Shown one piece after another: positions 8,119 through 15,471 of a DNA stretch of 64,000 nucleotides. The position numbers and the translations under genes are program-made. Within the stretch, counting starts at the first letter, position 1. Each line of letters begins with the position of its first letter. The stretch is from Chlorobiota bacterium (GTDB taxonomy: Bacteria > Bacteroidota > Ignavibacteria > OLB7), in contig JADJXR010000001.1 of assembly GCA_016710285.1 (NCBI GenBank), forward strand, positions 3,288,501 to 3,352,500. The letters run 5' to 3'. A model generated the notes under the pieces. That model saw nothing but the letters and a program-made list of their open reading frames with translations. It was not told the DNA's origin and ran no database searches.

Positions 8119-8754
8119 ATGCCTTCGCAACCGCAATCACTCACTGCCGATGAACGTCGGCTTCGCAGCCGCCAGGAGGATTACGCCCTGGTGGACCGTG
8201 CGCTGGCCGGCGACCAAGCCGCCTACACCCGACTGCGCAATAAATATTGGCGGTCGCTTCATGCCATGCTTAGCCGCATGATCCGCAACCAGGACGACGC
8301 CGATGACCTGACACAGGAAGCGTTTATCAAGGCGTTCAACTCGTTGGCAAGTTTCAATCCTGAGTATGCGTTCAGCACGTGGCTGTACAAAATCGCCAGC
8401 AACAACTGCATTGATTATTTGCGGAAGCGGCGGCTGAAAACCATCTCCATTGATGCCCCAATGCAAACCAACGAGGGGGAGATGCAGATGGAGTATGCCG
8501 ACCCGAATGCCGTGATTCCCGACGCGCCAATCACCGCTTCCGAACGCACCGCAATCTTGCAGGAAGCAATCAGAAATTTGCCCGAGAAGTACCGCATCGT
8601 CATCGAGATGCGCCACACCTACGAGCTTGAGTATGCGGACATCGCCGCGAAGTTAGGCTTGCCGCTTGGCACCGTAAAAGCCCACCTGTTCCGCGCCCGC
8701 GCCCTTCTGCTGAAACGGCTGAAAGGGAAGATTGAGCATTTCAAGGAGGAGTAA
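8119..8754 (+). CDS. RNA polymerase ECF-type sigma factor
   Basis: A 211-residue sigma-70 family protein with regions 2 and 4 only. Region 2 contains QDDADDLTQEAFIKAFNSL (core-binding helix) and STWLYKIASNNCIDYLRKR (-10 recognition helix). Region 4 contains LPEKYRIVIEMRH and IAAKLGLPLGTVKAHLFRAR, a helix-turn-helix. The start at 8119 (MPSQPQSLTADERRL) is preferred to the ATG at 8071, because the upstream extension has no family counterpart. No anti-sigma gene follows: the next gene is convergent. The nearest upstream gene, the FKBP lipoprotein, is divergent, leaving about 190 bases for its own promoter. Target promoters cannot be inferred. Confidence 0.9.
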   Translation: MPSQPQSLTADERRLRSRQEDYALVDRALAGDQAAYTRLRNKYWRSLHAMLSRMIRNQDDADDLTQEAFIKAFNSLASFNPEYAFSTWLYKIASNNCIDYLRKRRLKTISIDAPMQTNEGEMQMEYADPNAVIPDAPITASERTAILQEAIRNLPEKYRIVIEMRHTYELEYADIAAKLGLPLGTVKAHLFRARALLLKRLKGKIEHFKEE

Positions 8755-8784
8755 CGGCGGGGAAGGAGCGGGCGGCCTTGCAGC

Positions 8785-9378
8785 CTACTCCCATTCCTCC
8801 AACACCTGATACTCCGCCCCCCGTTCCGATAGGACGCTGCGGACCAGCAGCAGCTGGCCGATGGTGGATAATGGCGAGTAACATTCCCCGGTGGTCATCG
8901 CGTCCACAACGCTCCGCAGCCCTGGCGATGGGTTCCGGACGCGGCCAAGAGTGAGGTGGGGGATATACCGTTTTCCTTCGGGCCGCAATCCGATTTCCTG
9001 CGCCCATTCTTCTGCCCGTTGTTGCAGCGCGCCAAGTTGCTGGCGGTGGTCCGGCGTTTCCCCTTCCACCCCCGCCCACAGCACCCGCGCCGAACGGAGC
9101 GTTGGGAACGCCCCCAGCCCCGAAGCACGCAGCGCGAACCCCAAACCAAGCGGCGCGATCCCTGGCAATGCTCGCACCCGCCGAAGCTGCTGGTCGGTGA
9201 TCTCCCCCAGGAAGCGGAGGGTAAGATGGATGTTCCGTTGCGGGGTCCATGCCACGTCGGCATTGTGCTGCCGCAACTGGTTGATGATGTTGGCCAGATA
9301 CGCCGTCGCTTCCGGCGAAAATTTTAAGGCGAAGAAGCAGCGGTGCAGCGGGCCGGATAGGTGATGTTGGTTGTTCAT
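8785..9378 (-). CDS. thpR: RNA 2',3'-cyclic phosphodiesterase (2'-5' RNA ligase family)
   Basis: A 197-residue 2H phosphoesterase of the ThpR/LigT family, which opens 2',3'-cyclic phosphate RNA ends. Both catalytic HxTx motifs are present: HLTL at 51-54 and HLTL at 141-144. The preceding segment CFFALKFSPEA and the LRFLGEI following the first motif are typical. The ATG at 9378 is chosen over an upstream one at 9471 because the family begins just before the FFAL strand. A promoter-like TTTG-N22-TATCATTG ends only four bases before this ATG, so the message may be leaderless. The gene converges on the sigma factor gene with 30 bases between them. Confidence 0.88.
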   Translation of the reverse strand: MNNQHHLSGPLHRCFFALKFSPEATAYLANIINQLRQHNADVAWTPQRNIHLTLRFLGEITDQQLRRVRALPGIAPLGLGFALRASGLGAFPTLRSARVLWAGVEGETPDHRQQLGALQQRAEEWAQEIGLRPEGKRYIPHLTLGRVRNPSPGLRSVVDAMTTGECYSPLSTIGQLLLVRSVLSERGAEYQVLEEWE

Positions 9379-9382
9379 GGGG

Positions 9383-9416
9383 CAATGATAGGGGAATGGC
9401 CCGTTATTTCCGCAAA
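9383..9416 (-). promoter_or_regulatory. Candidate promoter of thpR (TTTG - N22 - TATCATTG)
   Basis: On the minus strand TTTG lies at 9416-9413 and TATCATTG at 9390-9383, one mismatch from the Bacteroidota TAnnTTTG box. Only CCCC separates the box from the ATG at 9378, placing transcription start at or next to the start codon. Confidence 0.5.
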
Positions 9417-9498
9417 AGTGATGTGGCTGGCTGGCGGCTCCAGCGGCTTCGTGCCAACGGCAATCCCGCAACCGCAGTCTCGCCGAAATTTTTTACCC

Positions 9499-9527
9499 TT
9501 GCAGCAAGCATGCTCTTCGTATGTTTG
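9499..9527 (+). promoter_or_regulatory. Candidate promoter of nuoAB (TTG - N18 - TATGTTTG)
   Basis: TTG at 9499 and a perfect TAnnTTTG box (TATGTTTG, 9520-9527) lie 43 bases before the nuoA start. The spacing fits the Bacteroidota-type primary sigma consensus. Confidence 0.5.
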
Positions 9528-9570
9528 CCCGTTACCAAAACCAAGCATCTGCTAATCGTACATCAACAGG

Positions 9571-9927
9571 ATGATTGAACAGTACATACCGGTTATCGGC
9601 CTGATTGTGATGGGGGTCATCTTCGGGGTGGTCTCGGTCGTGGCGCACGACATTCTTGGCCCCCGCCGCCCCAATAAATCCAAGGAATCCCCGTACGAAT
9701 CGGGGATGGAGCCGGTGGCCTCGGCCCACGAACGGTTCTCGGTGAAATTCTACTTGGTGGCCATGCTCTTTATCCTGTTCGATATCGAAATCGTCTTCAT
9801 GTACCCGTGGGCGGCCAGCTTCCGGGAGCTTGGCGGGTTCGCGTTGTGGGCAATGCTCCTGTTTGTGGTGACGCTGTTCGTGGGGTACATCTACATCGTT
9901 AAGAAAAAGGCACTGAAATGGGACTAA
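9571..9927 (+). CDS. nuoA: NADH-quinone oxidoreductase subunit A
   Basis: A 118-residue inner-membrane subunit of respiratory complex I with three predicted spans (about 6-28, 61-82 and 88-110). The conserved loop KESPYESGMEPVASAHERFSV between spans 1 and 2 and FILFDIEIVFMYPWA in span 2 are diagnostic. The latter holds the conserved acidic residues near the quinone site. It overlaps nuoB by 10 bases. The expected nuoC, nuoD and later subunits do not follow. Instead a strong hairpin ends the unit after nuoB, so the remaining complex must be encoded elsewhere if it is made at all. Confidence 0.95.
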   Translation: MIEQYIPVIGLIVMGVIFGVVSVVAHDILGPRRPNKSKESPYESGMEPVASAHERFSVKFYLVAMLFILFDIEIVFMYPWAASFRELGGFALWAMLLFVVTLFVGYIYIVKKKALKWD

Positions 9928-10424
9928 ACGATCAACTGCAACGTGATGGTTTTATCACCACCACGATCGAGGCCGCGCTGAACTGGGCACGCAAAAACTC
10001 CGTTTGGCCAATGCCCCTGGGAATCAGCTGCTGCGGCATTGAGATGATGGCCTTTGCCGGCCCACGATTCGACGCTGCCCGCTTCGGCTCCGAACGCTTC
10101 AGCTTCTCGCCACGCCAGGCCGATTTGTTGATTGTTGCCGGAACCGTCACCTACAAAATGGCGTGGGTGGTCCGCAAAATCTACGACCAGATGCCGGAGC
10201 CGAAATGGGTTCTTTCCATGGGCGCTTGCGCAAGCTCGGGCGGGATGTTCCGCTCCTACTCGGTGGTGCAAGGGATTGACCAGTTCATCCCGGTGGATGT
10301 CTTCGTCAGCGGCTGCCCGCCCCGCCCCGAAAACCTGATTAAAGGGTTGATGGCTATCCAGGAGCAAATCGGGACCATGAAATCCCGACTGATCGAGCGG
10401 GAGCCGATCATCATCAACGGGTAA
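9918..10424 (+). CDS. nuoB: NADH-quinone oxidoreductase subunit B
   Basis: A 168-residue subunit that carries cluster N2 of complex I, the last Fe-S centre before quinone. All four ligand cysteines are visible: the adjacent pair C38-C39 in GISCCGIEMMA, C104 in MGACASSGGMF and C133 in SGCPPRPE. GPRFDAARFGSERF and the surrounding regions are normal, and the length is typical. It starts inside the end of nuoA (10-base overlap), so translation is coupled. It is followed at 40 bases by a perfect 16-bp inverted repeat rather than nuoC. Confidence 0.96.
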   Translation: MGLNDQLQRDGFITTTIEAALNWARKNSVWPMPLGISCCGIEMMAFAGPRFDAARFGSERFSFSPRQADLLIVAGTVTYKMAWVVRKIYDQMPEPKWVLSMGACASSGGMFRSYSVVQGIDQFIPVDVFVSGCPPRPENLIKGLMAIQEQIGTMKSRLIEREPIIING

Positions 10425-10464
10425 CGCAGCCCAACCGCCGGACACTAACCAAACGCATTAACCA

Positions 10465-10518
10465 AACGGGGCTTGATAGCCGCAAGGAATCCAATCCTTG
10501 AAGCTATCAAGCCCCGTT
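10465..10518. terminator. Strong hairpin between convergent nuoB and SEC59-like gene
   Basis: AACGGGGCTTGATAGC (10465-10480) is the exact reverse complement of GCTATCAAGCCCCGTT (10503-10518). A nested CAAGGA/TCCTTG pair lies in the loop. There is no long T-run on either side, so it is probably a bidirectional terminator of reduced strength or a transcript-stabilising stem. Confidence 0.7.
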
Positions 10519-10543
10519 CGCATTTCCCGGGAATCGGCGGGGG

Positions 10544-11224
10544 TCAGTACGCAATCAGGCCGGCGACCTCGGCACCGCCAAACGCTGCCAGCAGGCCCCA
10601 CATCAGCAGCCCGAACGTGAAGGGGATCGTGAAGTTGTCGTCAATGTTGATGCCGTAGCTCATGGCTTCGGCAACGGCGGCGGCGGCGGAGCAAACAATC
10701 CCAACCCAGATAAATGCCGCTGGGGCATTGTAGATGTGGGCGGCAACCAGCACAACGCCAATCGCTGTCACCACAAACGCCAGCGATCCCTCCAAACTTT
10801 TCTCCAAAAACTTATGCCGCCCGAATGGCCTGCCGATTAATGCCCCGGCGGTGTCGCTGATAATCAGCACGGTGAAGGCGGTGATGGCGATGAGCTTCGG
10901 AAAAATGGCCACGCACAACGCTGCCGACACCAACACAAACGTTGCCCCGTTCATCTTCCGCGTGGTGCTGGATTGCTCGTGCGGGCGAAGGATTGCCCCG
11001 AACACCCGGCGGAACCACGCGTCGAACGCGGCGAACCGGAACCGCAGCAGATCCGTTGCCAACGCAACCAACGCTGCCGGCACCATCAGCATCAGCATCT
11101 CTGCACGGGTAAGATGGTGGTAGATCAGCGGAACGCCCATGGAGCAAAGGTGAATCCCTTTCCGCACAAGTTCCCCCCGCATCGTGATTTGAATCGGTTG
11201 CGCTGTTGCTGAATCGTGTGGCAT
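10544..11224 (-). CDS. SEC59/DGK1/VTE5-family CTP-dependent lipid kinase or cytidylyltransferase-like membrane protein
   Basis: About 226 residues, with seven or so hydrophobic segments. The pattern ELVRKGIHLCSMGVPL at the start, HEQSSTTRKMNGATFVL in the middle and ISDTAGALIGRPFGRHKF followed by EKSLEGSLAF near the C-terminus are the hallmarks of this family. It includes dolichol kinase, yeast diacylglycerol kinase and phytol kinase. Members phosphorylate isoprenoid or lipid alcohols using CTP. The substrate here cannot be told. A phytol or isoprenoid alcohol kinase would fit a quinone- and carotenoid-making cell, but that is inference. The start at 11224 or 11182 is uncertain. It lies downstream of ftsH beyond a hairpin. 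Confidence 0.75.
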   Translation of the reverse strand: MPHDSATAQPIQITMRGELVRKGIHLCSMGVPLIYHHLTRAEMLMLMVPAALVALATDLLRFRFAAFDAWFRRVFGAILRPHEQSSTTRKMNGATFVLVSAALCVAIFPKLIAITAFTVLIISDTAGALIGRPFGRHKFLEKSLEGSLAFVVTAIGVVLVAAHIYNAPAAFIWVGIVCSAAAAVAEAMSYGINIDDNFTIPFTFGLLMWGLLAAFGGAEVAGLIAY

Positions 11225-11335
11225 CGGTTGAAGAAATCGCTCGGCAGAATGTTGATGGAAACTGGTAGGCTGTGGCCAGCTCTGCTGGCGCAATGACACG
11301 GCAACCCAAGATAGCCAAACCATCCCCAAACCAAA

Positions 11336-11368
11336 CCGCCCGCTTCGGCAATTTTGCCAAGCGGGCGG
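11336..11368 (-). terminator. Hairpin after ftsH
   Basis: CCGCCCGCTT (11336-11345) pairs with AAGCGGGCGG (11359-11368), with a nested GGCAA/TTGCC. It lies about 40 bases past the ftsH stop on the minus strand and is followed by a T-rich GGTTTGGTTTGG. It is the probable end of the tilS-hpt-ftsH unit. Confidence 0.65.
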
Positions 11369-11408
11369 TAGTGGAGTTTTATTGGATTGAGTTTTGCGCC
11401 TCTACCAC

Positions 11409-13475
11409 TCAGCTACCCGAACCTGGGGCAGGCGCGGTAGCGGTGGCGTGCAACGCGGGTTCGCTGGCCTTGCTTCGCGGATTGCCGATTGGGCTTCCGC
11501 CGGCCATTCGGGCTTGCATCATCCGCTTCACCTCAACCGGGGTCAGCTCCTCGCCACGCATCACTTGGTCAATTTCGTCGGCGTCCAGCGTCTCGCGCTC
11601 AATCAGCAATTGCGACATCCGGTGGAGGATATCCATGTGATCTTTCAGGAGGTCGGTTGCTTTCTGCATCCCGTCGTCAATGATGCGGCGGACCTCACGG
11701 TCAATAATCTCGGCAGTGGCCTCGCTGATATCCTTGTGGACGGCGAAGTCGCGACCGAGGAAGACCTCACCCTCGCTGGAGGAGTAGTTCACCGGGCCAA
11801 GTTTCTCGGACATTCCAAGCTCGCACACCATCTGCCGCGCCATTTGGGTGATGACCTTGATGTCGTTTTGCGCACCGGAGGTGTAGTTGCCAAAGATTAA
11901 AAGCTCGGCAGCGCGCCCCCCCAGGGCCATTGCGATGCGTGCCTCGAACCACTCGCGCGAGCGGGAGTGTTGGTCGTCGTTTGGCAGGAAGGCGGTTACG
12001 CCCAGTGCCCTGCCGCGCGGGATGATCGTCACTTTGTGGAGCGGGTCGCCGTGGGGCATGAACTTGCCAACAATCACGTGGCCGGCTTCGTGGTAGGCGG
12101 TCATCTTTTTTTCTTCCTCACTCATCACCATGGTGCGGCGTTCCAGGCCCATCATCAGCTTGTCCTTGGCCATTTCGAAATCGTACATCGTCACGCGGTC
12201 GCCGTTGCGGCGTGCGGCGTAGATGGCGGCTTCGTTGCACAGGTTGGCGATGTCGGCCCCGCTGAAGCCAGGGGTTGATTTGGCAAGGGCCAGAAGGTCA
12301 ACATTTTCGGCAAGCGGGATATTCCGCGAGTGAACTTTCAGGATTGCCTCGCGCCCGCGGCGGTCGGGGCGGTCCACCATGATTTGGCGGTCGAACCGGC
12401 CCGGGCGAAGCAGCGCGGGGTCCAGAACGTCGGGGCGGTTGGTTGCGGCAATGATAATCACCCCGGTGTTTTGCTCGAACCCGTCCATCTCCACCAGCAA
12501 GGCGTTCAGGGTTTGCTCGCGCTCGTCGTGGCCGCCGCCAAGCCCTGCGCCACGTTGGCGGCCAACGGCATCAATCTCATCAATAAAAACAATGGCCGGG
12601 GCCACTTTCTTTGCTTGCTCGAACAGGTCGCGCACGCGGCTTGCGCCCACGCCCACGAACATCTCCACAAAGTCAGCGCCGGAGATGGAAAGGAACTGGA
12701 CCCCTGCTTCGCCAGCAACGGCGCGGGCCATCAAGGTTTTTCCGGTTCCCGGGGGGCCAAGCAGAAGAACGCCGCGCGGAATTTTCCCGCCAAGCCGCTG
12801 GAACTTTGCCGGCTCGCGAAGGAACTCCACAATCTCCTGAAGTTCTTCTTTTGCTTCGTCGGCACCGGCAACGTCGGCAAAGGTGACGCGGGGTGAGTTC
12901 TCGCTCATCAGCCGCGCCCGCGATTTACCGAAGGAGAATATCCCTTTGGTTCCGGCCCCCCCCTGCATCCGCCGCATTGCCCAAATGAAGATGAAGATCA
13001 GGGCAAGCCAGGGGAGGAAGGAGAAGAGGATGGTCCACAGGGTTCCGCTGTCGGACTCCACGTTGTATTTGATTCCGTGCTGGACCCAGCTTTGCTCAAT
13101 CCCGCTATCCACCACAATCAGCCGGGTGGTGAAGGCTTTGGTTTTCAGCCGTACGCCATCCTTCCGTTCCACCTCGGTGGTTTCCTTCAAATCGCCACGG
13201 AACTCGTAGCCGCTAAGTTCGGAGCCAACAACCTCGGCGCGGTCAATCTTGCTTTCGGTAAGAAGGCGTTGGTACTCGTTGAAGTTGACGGCAACGGGCT
13301 GGCCGGGGCCATTTTTCAGGATCATATACAGGACAAGGAATCCGACGATGATCCCCATCCACATCGTCACGGTGCGGACGACGCTGCCAACGTTCCCTTC
13401 GTCGTCGCCGTTTGGCTTCCGCGAGGGACGTGGTGTTCGGTTTGCTGGCTTCCGCTGGTTGCTATCGTTGCTCAT
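11409..13475 (-). CDS. ftsH: ATP-dependent zinc metalloprotease FtsH
   Basis: A 688-residue membrane AAA+ protease that degrades misfolded membrane proteins and short-lived cytoplasmic regulators as a hexamer. Two membrane spans (about 36-54 and 148-167) flank a small periplasmic domain. Then come Walker A GPPGTGKT (240-247), Walker B IVFIDEID (about 295-302), the pore motif FVGVG (about 273-277), the SRH region with TNRPDVLDPALLRPGRFDRQ and the zinc site HEAGH (462-466). The N-terminus is a basic tail and the C-terminus is Ala/Pro/Gly-rich. It follows hpt by 15 bases, and tilS-hpt-ftsH is a gene order widely conserved in bacteria. Confidence 0.98.
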   Translation of the reverse strand: MSNDSNQRKPANRTPRPSRKPNGDDEGNVGSVVRTVTMWMGIIVGFLVLYMILKNGPGQPVAVNFNEYQRLLTESKIDRAEVVGSELSGYEFRGDLKETTEVERKDGVRLKTKAFTTRLIVVDSGIEQSWVQHGIKYNVESDSGTLWTILFSFLPWLALIFIFIWAMRRMQGGAGTKGIFSFGKSRARLMSENSPRVTFADVAGADEAKEELQEIVEFLREPAKFQRLGGKIPRGVLLLGPPGTGKTLMARAVAGEAGVQFLSISGADFVEMFVGVGASRVRDLFEQAKKVAPAIVFIDEIDAVGRQRGAGLGGGHDEREQTLNALLVEMDGFEQNTGVIIIAATNRPDVLDPALLRPGRFDRQIMVDRPDRRGREAILKVHSRNIPLAENVDLLALAKSTPGFSGADIANLCNEAAIYAARRNGDRVTMYDFEMAKDKLMMGLERRTMVMSEEEKKMTAYHEAGHVIVGKFMPHGDPLHKVTIIPRGRALGVTAFLPNDDQHSRSREWFEARIAMALGGRAAELLIFGNYTSGAQNDIKVITQMARQMVCELGMSEKLGPVNYSSSEGEVFLGRDFAVHKDISEATAEIIDREVRRIIDDGMQKATDLLKDHMDILHRMSQLLIERETLDADEIDQVMRGEELTPVEVKRMMQARMAGGSPIGNPRSKASEPALHATATAPAPGSGS

Positions 13476-13490
13476 TGGTTGAAAGATTGC

Positions 13491-14129
13491 TCAGTATCGT
13501 TGGGAAAAATTTTCTGCTGATTGATGGGGTTCGGAATCGGAGCGTTCCGGCGCGGGTTGCGGTGCGTCGGTGCCCTGGGCATCATCCTGTTCATCAAGGA
13601 CGTAAATGGCGGGAAGATTCCTTCCCTGCTGCGCAAAATCCAGCCCGAACCCAACCACAAAACGGTCGGGGATTTCAATGCCGATGAACTCCGGCGGATC
13701 CTGGCCACCGAACGCTTCCGGCTTGAACAGAAGCGCCGCCACCGCCACCGACGCTGCCCCTTGCTGAAGAAGATATTCGCGAAGCCGGGCCGAGGTGCGC
13801 CCTGTGTCCACGATGTCTTCGACCACTATGACGTTTCTTCCTGCGATTTCAGTGCCGGGCCGGGCTGTAAAAGTTAATGCCCCCAGGGATTGCATCCCGT
13901 CCCCATAGCTGCTTACCCGAAGGTAATCCACCGAAAGGGGGATTGGCATTTGCCGGATAAGATCGGCGTGGAAGATTGCCGCTCCGTTCAGGATGCAGAG
14001 CATCAGCGGGTTGCTTTGGCGGTATCGCTCGGCAAGCTGGCCAGCAACCCGGTTGATCTGCTGGTGAAGCTCCTGTTCGGGAATCATCAGCTTGAAGAAT
14101 CGCCCGCCAACGCTGATTCTATCACCCAT
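13491..14129 (-). CDS. hpt: Hypoxanthine phosphoribosyltransferase
   Basis: A 212-residue purine salvage enzyme converting hypoxanthine or guanine plus PRPP to IMP or GMP. The PRPP-binding loop IVVEDIVDTGRTS lies at 101-113. LCILNGAAIFHADL (44-57) and VDYLRVSSYGDG (67-78) are the other family signatures, and DRFVVGFGLDF closes the base pocket. The start at 14129 (MGDRISVGG) is chosen because everything upstream in the frame is the antisense-like shadow of the repetitive tilS tail. The ATG overlaps the tilS stop by 8 bases, so the two are coupled. The extreme C-terminus is a short polar extension (about 35 residues) beyond the usual HPRT end. Confidence 0.95.
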   Translation of the reverse strand: MGDRISVGGRFFKLMIPEQELHQQINRVAGQLAERYRQSNPLMLCILNGAAIFHADLIRQMPIPLSVDYLRVSSYGDGMQSLGALTFTARPGTEIAGRNVIVVEDIVDTGRTSARLREYLLQQGAASVAVAALLFKPEAFGGQDPPEFIGIEIPDRFVVGFGLDFAQQGRNLPAIYVLDEQDDAQGTDAPQPAPERSDSEPHQSAENFSQRY

Positions 14130-15471
14130 CGGAACCTCTATCGCCTTCGCTTGCGCTGCCAGGGTTTGCTGGCGGTTTTGGTGCTGCGGTTTTCCGCGCA
14201 GGTGCACGCTTCGGTTTTGCTGGCGCGGCTGCCGTGCCGCTGGGCTGGCTGGTTGGCGTTGCAGGAGCCTGCTGTTTTGCAGCGGTGGCTGGCCGCTTGG
14301 CTGCCATTGCTTTGCCCTGTTGCGCCCCGCCACCAACGCTATCCGTTTTGGCCGCTGCTGCCGGCGTGCTGGCCGGGGCCTTTGCCACCGCAGCCTTCTT
14401 TTTGGATGCCGTTGCTGCTGGCGGTTTGGCCACTGCTGCAACCTTTGCCGCCGAAGGCGCCGCCGTGGGCGTGGAATCTTGCGCTGGCCGGTTGGCAGCC
14501 GGCTGAACCGGCGTGCCGGGCACCGGGCGGACTGGTTTGGCGTGCGGTTGCGCCTGCATTGCTGGCCGGTTGGCAGGCCGGTGTTCGGGGGTTTTTGTTG
14601 GGGCAGGTGCCGGCTGCTGCGGCTTCGCTGAATCGTGCGGTCTCGGCTGCGGCGGCGGTTGCTGCATTGGCCGCGGCCTATTTGATGGCTGCTGTTGCGG
14701 CTTGGGTTGCTGTTGCTGCGATTGCTGGCCGCTTCGTTGCTGGCTTGGTTGTGGGGGCCGTTGCTGCGATTGCTGGCCGCTTGGCTGCTGTTGCGGTTTC
14801 GGCTGCGCTGTCTGCGGCTTGGGCTGCTGTTGCTGCCCTTGCTGCGGGCGTGCCTCTCCTCCCGAAGTCACTTGCCGTTGCGGCTGTTGCTTGGGCTGCG
14901 GCTGTTGCGTGCGTGCGGGTTGTGCCCCTTGCTGCGGTCGTGGCTCTCCTCCCGAAGTTGCTTGCCGTTGCTGTTGTTGTTGCTGCGGACGTTGCCCTTG
15001 CGGCTGGGGGCGGGAAGGCTGTATGGGCTGTTGCTGCTTGCCAACCGGTTGTTGCTTGGACTGTTGTTGCTGCCGTTGCTGTTGGTTGGGTTGCTGCGTT
15101 CCTTTCCCTTCCGTTTGTTGCTGCTTCGTTTGTTGGGGTTGTTGCTTCTGGTTCGGTTGGGAAGTTCCTTTCCCTGTCCCTTGTTGCGGTTTCGGCTGCT
15201 GTGCTGATTGCTGCTGTCCGCCCGACTGCTGTTGTGGCTTGGCGGGTTGGGCTTGCTGTTTTGGTTGCTGGCCGGGCTGTTGTTTCGGCTGTTGCTGGGC
15301 CGCGCTTGGTTGTTGGGAACCTTGCTTTGCCCGTTGTTGCTGTTGCTGTTGGGAACTTTTTGCTTGCTGCCCCGGTTGCTGTTGCGGTTTCTGTCCGTTG
15401 GAATTCTGCTGCCCGTTGGGTTGCTGCTGGGAAGGGGCTTGCTTGGCTTGCTCCTGTTGGCGGCGGGGCTG
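14122..15471 (-). repeat. Low-complexity Gln/Pro then Ala/Lys/Pro coding region (TilS tail)
   Basis: About 1.35 kb of CAG/CAA/CCG/GCC-rich sequence encodes the TilS extension. It produces long spurious open frames on the opposite strand and in other frames, rich in Leu/Cys or Ala/Val. The Gln-rich part covers roughly the first 300 residues of the tail and the Ala/Lys-rich part the last 150. Confidence 0.85.

Noticed and set aside
11385..11425. tRNA-like D-arm sequence (minus-strand GGTAGCTGAGTGGTAGAGGC) at the ftsH end
   Set aside because: No matching acceptor stem, anticodon arm or T-arm follows; it overlaps the ftsH coding end. At most a chance resemblance.
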